DNA of 15,135 nucleotides from CAYNLG01 sp964397995 (lineage in GTDB: Bacteria; Planctomycetota; Phycisphaerae; FEN-1346). The notes beneath the pieces are model-generated. The model was not told the DNA's origin. It made no database searches and saw only the letters and a program-made list of their open reading frames with translations. Location of the stretch: assembly GCA_964397995.1 (NCBI GenBank), contig CAYNLG010000085.1, positions 1 to 15,135 of the forward strand. The letters run 5' to 3'. Every line of letters begins with the position of its first letter. Position 1 is the stretch's first letter. Shown here one piece after another: positions 7,455 to 15,135 of this stretch. Both the position numbers and the translations under genes were made by a program.

Positions 7455-9008
7455 CTACTCCCATTCGATGGTGCTCGGGGGCTTGGAGCTGACGTCGTAG
7501 ACGACCCGGTTGACGCCGTTGACCTCGTTGATGATGCGGGTGGCGATGCGGCCGAGGACGTCGTGGGGCAGGCGGGCCCAGTCGGCCGTCATGCCGTCGC
7601 GGCTGGTAACCGCCCGGACCGCGATGACGTTGGCGTAGGTTCGCTCGTCGCCCATGACGCCGACGGCCTTGACCGGCAGGAGCACCGCCAGGGCCTGCCA
7701 CGTCTTCTCGTACTGGCCGGAGGCGTGCAGCTCCTCGTTCATGATGGCGTCGGCGTCGCGGAGGATGCGGAGCTTGCGGCGGTTGACCGGCCCGACGATG
7801 CGGACCCCCAGGCCCGGCCCGGGGAACGGGTGCCGCCAGATCATCTCGTGGGGCAGGCCGAGGGCCTCGCCGACGCGGCGGACTTCGTCCTTGAAGAGGA
7901 AGCGGAAGGGCTCGATGAGCTTGAAGCGGAGCCGCTTCGGCAGGCCGCCCACGTTGTGGTGCGTCTTGATGGTGGCCGAGGGCCCGCCGTGGGCCGACCG
8001 GCTCTCGATGACGTCCGGGTACAGGGTGCCCTGGGCGAGGTAGGGGGGCATGCCGAGGCGCTTGGCCTCGCGCTCGAAGACCTGGATGAAGACGCGGCCG
8101 ATGATGCGACGCTTGCGCTCGGGGCTGGCGACGCCCTGGAGGGCGTTGAGGAACCGATTTGTGCCGCTCACGTAGTGGACGCGGATGCCCATGTGGTCGC
8201 GGAAGGCCTTGCGGACCTGCGGGGCCTCGTCCTTGCGAAGCAGGCCGTTGTTGATGAAGAGGCAGTCGAGGCGGTCGCCGATGGCCTGGTGCAGCAGGGC
8301 CGCCAGGCACGAACTGTCGACGCCGCCGCTGGTGGCACAGAGGACCCGGTCGTCGCCGACGGTCTCGCGGATGGCCGCCACGGTCGACTCGATGAACGAT
8401 TCGGGGCTCCAGCCGCCCGTGCACCCGGCCACGCGGAAGAGGAAGTTGCGGAGAATCTCGGTGCCGCGCGGTGTGTGGGCGACCTCGGGGTGGAACTGGA
8501 GGCCGTAGAGGCCCTTGGCGGGGTGGCCCATGGCGGCGACGGGGGCGGTAGGCGTCTCGGCCAGGACCTCGAAGCCGGGTGGCGGGTCGAGCACCTGGTC
8601 GCCGTGGCTCATCCAGACCTGCATCCGCCCGGGCAGGCCGCGAAAGAGGTCGCGTTTGCGGCGGACACGGATGCGGGCGTCGCCGTACTCGCGCCGCTCG
8701 GCCGCCTCCACAGTCCCGCCCAGGACCTTGGCCATGAGTTGCTGGCCGTAGCAGATGCCAAGGACCGGAAGCCCCAGCTTCAGGAGGCCGGGGTCGCAGG
8801 TCGGGGCGCCCGCGTCGGTGACGCTGGCGGGGCCGCCGGAGAAGATGAGCGCCGCCGGCCGCTCGTCATTCAGGTCGGCCGGGCGGAGCGTGTGCGGGAC
8901 GATCTCGCTGTAGACGCCGCACTCCCGCACCCGCCGCGCGATCAGTTGCGTGTACTGGGACCCGAAGTCGAGGATCAGGACCCGTTCGCCGGGCTTCTGG
9001 ATCGACAC
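7455..9008 (-). CDS. guaA: GMP synthase (glutamine-hydrolysing) GuaA
   Basis: GuaA converts XMP, ATP and glutamine to GMP in the cytoplasm. The 517-residue product has the full bacterial order: class I glutamine amidotransferase (starts VLILDFGSQYTQLIARRV; nucleophile Cys86 in GICYGQQLM; His/Glu in FHPEVAHTPRG), ATP-pyrophosphatase with the P-loop ATSGGVDSS, and a dimerisation domain ending in the family's SSKPPSTIEWE. I chose GTG at 9008, four bases after carB's stop, because it puts the nucleophile at residue 86, exactly as in E. coli GuaA, and gives the usual N-terminal lead. An ATG at 9041 (528 residues) is possible, but it overlaps carB by 29 bases and arises from the Tyr-Glu codons of CarB's conserved STYE end, so it may be incidental. 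Neither start has a clear ribosome site, which suggests coupling to carB translation. Confidence 0.96.
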   Translation of the reverse strand: MSIQKPGERVLILDFGSQYTQLIARRVRECGVYSEIVPHTLRPADLNDERPAALIFSGGPASVTDAGAPTCDPGLLKLGLPVLGICYGQQLMAKVLGGTVEAAERREYGDARIRVRRKRDLFRGLPGRMQVWMSHGDQVLDPPPGFEVLAETPTAPVAAMGHPAKGLYGLQFHPEVAHTPRGTEILRNFLFRVAGCTGGWSPESFIESTVAAIRETVGDDRVLCATSGGVDSSCLAALLHQAIGDRLDCLFINNGLLRKDEAPQVRKAFRDHMGIRVHYVSGTNRFLNALQGVASPERKRRIIGRVFIQVFEREAKRLGMPPYLAQGTLYPDVIESRSAHGGPSATIKTHHNVGGLPKRLRFKLIEPFRFLFKDEVRRVGEALGLPHEMIWRHPFPGPGLGVRIVGPVNRRKLRILRDADAIMNEELHASGQYEKTWQALAVLLPVKAVGVMGDERTYANVIAVRAVTSRDGMTADWARLPHDVLGRIATRIINEVNGVNRVVYDVSSKPPSTIEWE

Positions 9009-9012
9009 GGGC

Positions 9013-10732
<1,720 letters not shown>

Positions 10733-10740
<8 letters not shown>

Positions 10741-11857
10741 GCCGCGTCCTGATCTGCTCCGCGAACCGGTCGAACAGGACCCGGGCGTCGTGGGGCCCGG
10801 GGCCCGCCTCGGGGTGGAACTGGACGGCCCCCGCCGGCCGCTCGCGGTGGCGGATGCCCTCCAGGGTCATGTCGTTGAGGTTCAGGTGGGTGGTCTCGAC
10901 CTCGTCGGCGCGGCGTCCGAGGGTCTCGGGGTCGCCGACGAAGCCGTGGTTCTGGGTCGTGATGGCCACCTCGCCGGTCCGCAGGTCTTTGACGGGGTGA
11001 TTGGCGCCGTGGTGGCCGAACTTGAGCTTCTCGGTGGTTCCGCCCAGAGCCTGGAAGAGCATGTGGTGGCCCATGCAGATGCCGAACAGGGGCAGTGGCG
11101 CCCCGCCGGGGTCGGCCTCCAGCAGCGCCCGGACCGTCTCGACCGCGTAGCCGCACGGCGCCGGGTCGCCGGGCCCGTTCGAGAGCAGGACGCCGCTGGG
11201 CTCGTGGGCGAGGACGGCGTCGGCCGTTGCCGCGGCCGGCACGACCCGCACGCGCAGGCCGCGGGCCGCCAGTTGCCGCAGGATGCTGTACTTGACGCCG
11301 TAGTCGAGCACGCAGACGAGCGGGGCGTCCGGGCGGGCGGCGTCGGGCCCCCAGTCCCAGGGCTCGGTGCAGGAGACGTCCTTGACGAGGTCGCGTCCGA
11401 CGAGGCCCAGGCCGCCTTTGGCGGCCTCGACCGCGCGGTCGGGGTCGGCGTGGGTGGTGCAGAGGGCGGCCCGCATGGCGCCGGCCTCGCGGATGTGTTT
11501 CGTCAGGGCCCGCGTGTCGACGCCCTCGATGCCGGGGATGCCGTGGTCGGCGAGGTAGTCGGCCAGGTCCTGCGTGGAGCGCCAGTTGGAGCGGATGCGG
11601 CTGCGCTCGCGGACGACGAAGCCCTCGACCCACGGGCGGTGCGACTCGACGTCCTCCTCGTTGACGCCATAGTTGCCGATGAGCGGGTAGGTCATCGCGA
11701 CGATCTGCCCGCGGTACGAGGGGTCGGTCAGCACCTCCTGGTAGCCGGTCATGGAGGTGTTGAAGACGACCTCGCCGAGGGCGTCGACCGGCGCGCCGAA
11801 CGCGCGGCCGCGGAAGGTGCGCCTGTCCTCCAAGGCCAGGATGGCGGGGCGGTCCAT
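10733..11857 (-). CDS. carA: Carbamoyl-phosphate synthase small subunit CarA
   Basis: CarA hydrolyses glutamine and passes ammonia to CarB for carbamoyl phosphate, the precursor of pyrimidines and arginine. The 374-residue product has the N-terminal CPSase small domain (FNTSMTGYQEVLTDPSYRGQ at about 33-52) and the class I amidotransferase domain: DYGVKYSILR, SNGPGDP, nucleophile Cys261 in GICMGHHML, QNHGF, and His348/Glu350 in FHPEAGPG. The oddity is His265: the family has Gln at this place (GxCxGHQ; Q273 in E. coli, which contacts the glutamine substrate). I chose ATG at 11857 because similarity starts there and GGGAGG lies upstream, though 11 bases away; the longer frame to 11923 runs back into yjbQ. 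It starts 16 bp after yjbQ's stop and overlaps carB by 8 bp. Confidence 0.95.
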
Positions 11858-11873
11858 CGGGTCGCGGGCCTCC

Positions 11874-12263
11874 CTAGCGGACGGCGACGTGCACCTGGCG
11901 GGTGCGCGGGCCGTCGAACTCACAGAAATAGATGCCTTGCCACGTCCCGAGCACCGGCCGCCCGCCCGAGACGATGAGCACCAGGCTCGGTCCCACCAGC
12001 GTCGACTTGACGTGCGCGTCGGAGTTGCCCTCGGCGTGGGTGTACCCGTCGTCGGCCGGAACCATCTTGCTCGTTTCCATGACGAGGTCGCGGGCCACGC
12101 TCGGGTCGGCGTTTTCGTTGATAGTCACGCCGGCGGTGGTGTGCGGCACGAAGACGACCGCGAGGCCCTCGCCGCCGCCTTCCTCGGCGATGGCGTCGGC
12201 CACCCGCCGCGTGATGTCCACGAGCTCGATCCGGGAGGACGTCTTGACCGTGAAGGTCTGCAC
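11874..12263 (-). CDS. yjbQ: YjbQ / UPF0047 family protein
   Basis: The 129-residue protein matches the YjbQ (UPF0047) family over its whole length: FVPHTTAGVTINENAD (about 39-54) with V-A-R-D-L, HAEGNSDAHVKSTLVG (about 75-90), and LGTWQGIYFCEFDGPRTR near the end. The His residues of PHTT and of HAEGN.DAH cluster as a metal or phosphate site in known structures. Database names call it a 'secondary thiamine-phosphate synthase' because E. coli YjbQ has weak activity of that kind; the physiological role is unsettled. The start is GTG at 12263, with AAGGAG 8 bases upstream. It is the first gene of the minus-strand operon with carA, carB, guaA and the CPBP protease; no thiamine gene is near, so context does not support a thiamine role. 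Confidence 0.92.
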   Translation of the reverse strand: MQTFTVKTSSRIELVDITRRVADAIAEEGGGEGLAVVFVPHTTAGVTINENADPSVARDLVMETSKMVPADDGYTHAEGNSDAHVKSTLVGPSLVLIVSGGRPVLGTWQGIYFCEFDGPRTRQVHVAVR

Positions 12264-12326
12264 CGCTACGGCTCCTTGGTCGGTCGGGGGTGCGCGGGGG
12301 AGGAGACAGCGGCCTGCCCACAGGTT

Positions 12327-12354
12327 ATCCTATCGGGTGGCGGCGAGGCTTCAA
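12327..12354 (-). promoter_or_regulatory. Candidate promoter of the yjbQ-carA-carB-guaA operon
   Basis: On the minus strand TTGAAG (12354-12349) and TAGGAT (12332-12327) are spaced by 16 bp; each matches the sigma-70 consensus at four of six bases. The start point would be near 12320, about 57 bases before the GTG of yjbQ. The same words (TTGAA, CCTCGC, CCGATAGGATA) appear in front of the secreted-protein gene at 4545-4581 with wider spacing, which lends some support to TAGGAT as a local -10 form. Confidence 0.4.
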
Positions 12355-12363
12355 GCAAAAAGG

Positions 12364-12393
12364 TTGACGGTCCCGGCCGCCGGCCCGTCTACT
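12364..12393 (+). promoter_or_regulatory. Candidate promoter of trpC
   Basis: TTGACG (12364-12369, five of six) and TCTACT (12388-12393, four of six) are 18 bp apart. Transcription would start around 12400, leaving a leader of about 20 bases with the GGAGG ribosome site at 12411-12415. The -35 lies only 9 bp from the -35 of the divergent operon promoter, so the two polymerases may compete. Confidence 0.4.
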
Positions 12394-12420
12394 GGCCGCC
12401 ACCCGAGCCCGGAGGACGCC

Positions 12421-13206
12421 ATGGCCGATATCCTGGACCGCATCCTGGCCCGCAAACGGGACGAGGTGGAGGCCCTGCGGCCGCGCGCGGCCGATCTGAA
12501 GGCGGCGGCCCGCGACGCCTCCCCGCCGCGCGGCCTGGCCCGGGCGCTCGCACGCGTGGCCGACGAGCCGATCCGCGTGATGGCCGAGGTGAAGCGCCGC
12601 TCGCCCTCGGCCGGCGTTATTGCGGCCACGTTCGTGCCGGCCGAGACCGCGGCCGCCTACGAGGCCGGCGGGGCCGACGCCGTCAGTTGCCTGACCGACC
12701 GGGAGTTCTTCGGCGGCAGCCTGGAGGCCCTGCGCGAGGTCCGGGTGACCGTCGCGCTGCCCGTCCTGCGCAAGGACTTTCTCATCGATCCGGTCCAGGT
12801 CTACGAGACCCGGATGGCCGGGGCCGACGGGATGCTGCTCATCGCCGAGGCCCTGGAGGCCGGCGCGATGCGGGATTTGGCGGGCCTGGCGGCGGATCTG
12901 AACATGGACGTGCTGGCCGAAGCCCATAGCGAGGCGGAGCTTGAAAAGGCCCTGGCGAGCGGCGCGCCCCTGGTGGGCATCAACAACCGGGACCTTGCGA
13001 CGTTCGAGGTTCGCCTCGAGACGACCGAGCGCCTCGGCCCGCGCGTCAAGGAGGCCGGCCGCGTTCTCGTCGCCGAGTCGGGCGTGAAGACGGCCGGCGA
13101 CGTGCGGCGGCTGGTGGCGGCGGGAGCGGACGCGGTGCTGGTGGGCGAAACGCTGATGCGTGCGGCCGACGTGAGGGCGGCCATCGCGGGGCTGAAAAAC
13201 GCCTGA
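12421..13206 (+). CDS. trpC: Indole-3-glycerol phosphate synthase TrpC
   Basis: TrpC closes the ring of carboxyphenylamino-deoxyribulose phosphate to indole-3-glycerol phosphate in tryptophan synthesis. The 261-residue product is the usual length of the single-function enzyme and shows the family motifs of its TIM barrel in order: AEVKRRSPSAG (about 55-65, with the catalytic-region Lys), SCLTDREFFGG (about 83-93), LPVLRKDFLIDPVQVYE (about 114-130), LAEAHSEAEL, VGINNRDLATF (about 180-190), VAESGVK and ADAVLVGETLM. GGAGG lies 5 bases before the ATG. No other trp gene is adjacent, so the pathway is dispersed here; it is not fused to TrpF as in E. coli. Its stop is one base from the stop of the convergent NrpR-type gene. 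Confidence 0.96.
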   Translation: MADILDRILARKRDEVEALRPRAADLKAAARDASPPRGLARALARVADEPIRVMAEVKRRSPSAGVIAATFVPAETAAAYEAGGADAVSCLTDREFFGGSLEALREVRVTVALPVLRKDFLIDPVQVYETRMAGADGMLLIAEALEAGAMRDLAGLAADLNMDVLAEAHSEAELEKALASGAPLVGINNRDLATFEVRLETTERLGPRVKEAGRVLVAESGVKTAGDVRRLVAAGADAVLVGETLMRAADVRAAIAGLKNA

Positions 13207-13207
13207 G

Positions 13208-14209
13208 TCAGGGCCGGGGGCCGCGCTCGGGCGGGACGAGCGGCTCCAGGGCCGCCAGGTCGCACAGGCGGGCCAGGGCCTGGTTCTTCGTGGGGATGCC
13301 CGCTTCTTGGACGGCCGCCAGCGCGTTCAGCCCGGCCGTGACGACGATGCCGGCGCGGCCCTGGCCGACAGGGATCTCCATGAGAGGCCGGTTCGGATCG
13401 CCGACGCGGACCAGGCCCGCGAGGCCCGCCCGCTGCACCTGCTCGATGAGCCGTTCGGCCCTGGGCAGGGCGGCCGCGGGGATTTCGCGGAAGCTGGCCC
13501 CGACGACGCCGTCGCCGTCGCGGACGACGCCCAAGACGTTCGTCATGCCCGCCTTGATGAAGACCTCCAGCGGGTCGAGCGTGGTGCCGGCGTAGTGGAT
13601 GGCATGCGTGAAGCGGACGGGTTCGCCCTGGCGGCACTCGAGGAGGCCGCCGAACTTCGCCTCGACGGGGATGCCTTCCCTGTAGAGAAGCCCGTTCAGG
13701 GTGATGGCACAGACGGTGCCGAGGGCCGCCTCGCCCTCCGGAACGCGGAACCCCGCGAGGGTCTCGCCGGCGGCCGCGACCGTACCGTAGACGCCCATGC
13801 CGTAGCCGGCCTGGACGACCTCCTCGGCGATGCGGCGGGCGTCGGCCAGCTGGGTGGCCGCCACCGTCGAGACGTTGAGGATGACGGTGCCGGCGCGGCG
13901 AGGCAGGTCGAGGCTCATCTTGTAGGCGAGTTCGTCGGCGCGGGCGTCGACGAAGCCGACGTGGTCGATGACGACGGCGCGGCTGAGTTCGTCCCGGCCG
14001 CGCTCCGTGATCCGCCGCCCGCGCCGGCCGAGGTTGACGGTGAGGCCGGCCTCGTCGGCGGCTTCGAGGTAGTTACGGACCATGCGCTGCTTCAGGTCGA
14101 TGCCGGCGGCGCGGAGGGCCCGGGCGATCTTGGTGCTCCCGAGGGGCCGGTCGGCCTCGTCGAGGATGCGGAGGATAGCGGCGGTCTTGCGTTGACTGTC
14201 GAGGCTCAC
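13208..14209 (-). CDS. nrpR: NrpR-type nitrogen regulator (winged helix + one NrpR/DUF128 domain)
   Basis: NrpR is known from methanogenic archaea as a repressor of nitrogen-assimilation genes that leaves DNA when 2-oxoglutarate is high. This 333-residue protein has the same make-up: an N-terminal winged helix (about 5-75: TAAILRILDEADRPLGSTKI, with RMVRNYLEAADEAGL as recognition region, then GRRGRRITERGRDEL) and an NrpR regulatory domain (DUF128, about 80-320) with VIDHVGFVDAR, GTVCAITLNGLL, IPVEAKFGGLLE, HYAGTTLDPLEVFIKAGMT, ASFREIP and AGLNALAA. Only one regulatory domain is present; some archaeal NrpRs have two. I chose GTG at 14209: GGGAGG lies 6 bases upstream and the HTH starts right after it. 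It lies 107 bp downstream of gdhA on the same strand, so it probably shares gdhA's transcript and may regulate it. Confidence 0.9.
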   Translation of the reverse strand: MSLDSQRKTAAILRILDEADRPLGSTKIARALRAAGIDLKQRMVRNYLEAADEAGLTVNLGRRGRRITERGRDELSRAVVIDHVGFVDARADELAYKMSLDLPRRAGTVILNVSTVAATQLADARRIAEEVVQAGYGMGVYGTVAAAGETLAGFRVPEGEAALGTVCAITLNGLLYREGIPVEAKFGGLLECRQGEPVRFTHAIHYAGTTLDPLEVFIKAGMTNVLGVVRDGDGVVGASFREIPAAALPRAERLIEQVQRAGLAGLVRVGDPNRPLMEIPVGQGRAGIVVTAGLNALAAVQEAGIPTKNQALARLCDLAALEPLVPPERGPRP

Positions 14210-14250
14210 GACGGGCCTCCCAGAGCCGGTCCGGCCGGGGGGTGCAGCGC

Positions 14251-14290
14251 GGCGGTCGCCCGCCCCGGCGTGCGGAGTGGGCGACCCGCC
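14251..14290. repeat. Hairpin between gdhA and nrpR
   Basis: GGCGGTCGCCC (14251-14261) and GGGCGACCCGCC (14279-14290) are inverted copies, exact apart from one extra C, around a 17-base loop. It lies in the 107-bp gap between gdhA's stop and nrpR's start. Without a T-run it is not a standard terminator; it could reduce read-through from gdhA into nrpR, protect the upstream message, or be chance in GC-rich DNA. Confidence 0.4.
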
Positions 14291-14316
14291 GATGCGTTTG
14301 CCGGATGCGGCCGGGC

Positions 14317-15135
14317 TCAGACGACGCCCTGGGCGAGCATCGAGTCGGCGACCTTCAGGAAGCCGGCGATGTTGGCGCCCGCGACCAGGTTGCCCTTCTG
14401 CCCGTAGGCCTCGGCGGCCCCGACGCACTGGTCGTAGATGGCGTCCATGATCTGATGGAGCCGCTGGTCGACCTCGTCGAAGGTCCAGTTGAGGCGCATC
14501 GAGTTTTGGCACATCTCCAAGGCGGAGGTGGCGACGCCGCCCGCGTTGGCGGCCTTGGCCGGGCCGAAGCTCACGTTGTTGGCGTGGAAGACCTCGACGG
14601 CCTCGGGCGTCGACGGCATGTTGGCGCCTTCGCCGACGGCGATGCACTTGTTCTTGACGAGGGCCTCGGCGGCCGCTTTGTCGATCTCGTTCTGCGTGGC
14701 GCTCGGCAGGGCCACGTCGCACGGCACGGTCCAGATGCCCTGCCACCCCTCGGTGAACTGGGCCTTGGGATGGGCGTCCACGTACTCGCGGATCCGGCCG
14801 CGCTCGATTTCCTTGATGCGGCGGACGGTGTCGAGCTTGATGCCTTCCTCGTCGACGACGTAGCCGTTGGAGTCGCTCAGCGCGATGACGTCGGCGCCGA
14901 GTTCCTGGCACTTCTGGGTGGCGTAGATGGCGACGTTGCCCGAGCCGCTGATGACGACCTTCTTGCCCTTCCAGTCCTCGCCACGGTCCTGGAGCATGCG
15001 GGTGACATAGTAAACAAGGCCGTAGCCGGTGGCCTCGGTGCGGACGAGGGAGCCGCCCCACTGCAGGCCCTTGCCCGTCAGGACGCCAGTGAAGGTGTTG
15101 GTGAGCTTCTTGTACTGGCCGAACAGGAAGCCGAT
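14317..15135 (-). CDS. gdhA: NADP-type glutamate dehydrogenase GdhA, C-terminal part (5' end outside window)
   Basis: GdhA makes glutamate from 2-oxoglutarate and ammonia with NAD(P)H, in the cytoplasm as a hexamer. The 272 visible residues begin IGFLFGQYKKL and lack the N-terminal ~175 residues of the ~450-residue family, including the catalytic Lys/Asp region. Present are TGKGLQWGGSLVRTEATGYG, the Rossmann fold VVISGSGNVAIYATQK with LSDSNGYV, VPCDVALPSATQNEID, GEGANMPSTPEA and GGVATSALEMCQNS, all of the hexameric family I enzyme. It ends GFLKVADSMLAQGVV at TGA 14317. The frame is open to the right edge with no defect. The NrpR-type regulator follows 107 bp downstream on the same strand, and 2-oxoglutarate links the two: substrate of one, effector of the other. 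The promoter is outside the window. Confidence 0.95.
   Translation of the reverse strand: MGFLFGQYKKLTNTFTGVLTGKGLQWGGSLVRTEATGYGLVYYVTRMLQDRGEDWKGKKVVISGSGNVAIYATQKCQELGADVIALSDSNGYVVDEEGIKLDTVRRIKEIERGRIREYVDAHPKAQFTEGWQGIWTVPCDVALPSATQNEIDKAAAEALVKNKCIAVGEGANMPSTPEAVEVFHANNVSFGPAKAANAGGVATSALEMCQNSMRLNWTFDEVDQRLHQIMDAIYDQCVGAAEAYGQKGNLVAGANIAGFLKVADSMLAQGVV

Noticed and set aside
11874..12263. Thiamine pathway role for the YjbQ protein as its database name implies
   Set aside because: No thiamine gene or TPP riboswitch is visible near it; the name rests on a weak side activity of E. coli YjbQ.
14210..15061. Open frame continuing NrpR upstream through gdhA, suggesting a fusion
   Set aside because: Upstream of GTG 14209 the frame is an Arg-rich shadow of gdhA in another phase; GGGAGG just before the GTG marks the true start.

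Overview
The window is GC-rich, densely coded bacterial chromosome. Bacterial signs are purine-rich Shine-Dalgarno sites, a LuxR-type regulator, a one-piece GuaA (archaeal GuaA is usually two proteins) and a bacterial-style TrpC. Gene content and composition feel like Planctomycetota (perhaps Phycisphaerae), but that is an impression, not a proof. There are no RNA genes, CRISPR arrays, insertion sequences or phage genes that I can see. Two genes are cut by the window edges: the LuxR-type regulator on the left and gdhA on the right.

Layout. 1-718 (-): LuxR-type HTH regulator, partial. 719-1169: no convincing gene, two perfect hairpins. 1170-2870 (-): ilvD, dihydroxy-acid dehydratase. Divergent from it, from 2947 (+): an overlapping DUF4160/DUF2442 pair, then a DppF/OppF-type ABC ATPase (3500-4552) without its permeases. 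4613-6514 (+): a secreted protein of unknown function with an acidic Pro/Glu tail. It converges on a minus-strand operon that, in transcription order, is yjbQ (12263-11874), carA (11857-10733), N-terminal half of carB (10740-9013), guaA (9008-7455) and a CPBP membrane protease (7426-6521). 12421-13206 (+): trpC, divergent from that operon. 13208-14209 (-): a single-domain NrpR-type nitrogen regulator, directly downstream of gdhA (NADP-type glutamate dehydrogenase, 14317 to the right edge).

How the genes fit together. The right two thirds centres on nitrogen: GdhA joins ammonia to 2-oxoglutarate, NrpR is known in archaea as a 2-oxoglutarate-sensing repressor of nitrogen genes, and CarA and GuaA are glutamine amidotransferases feeding pyrimidine/arginine and guanine nucleotide synthesis. 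The most notable points are: (i) CarB is only 575 residues and ends at the junction between its two synthetase halves, with guaA following at once, so the second half must be encoded elsewhere; (ii) an archaeal-type NrpR sits in a likely operon with gdhA in a bacterium; (iii) CarA has His in place of the conserved glutamine-contacting Gln four residues after its catalytic Cys.
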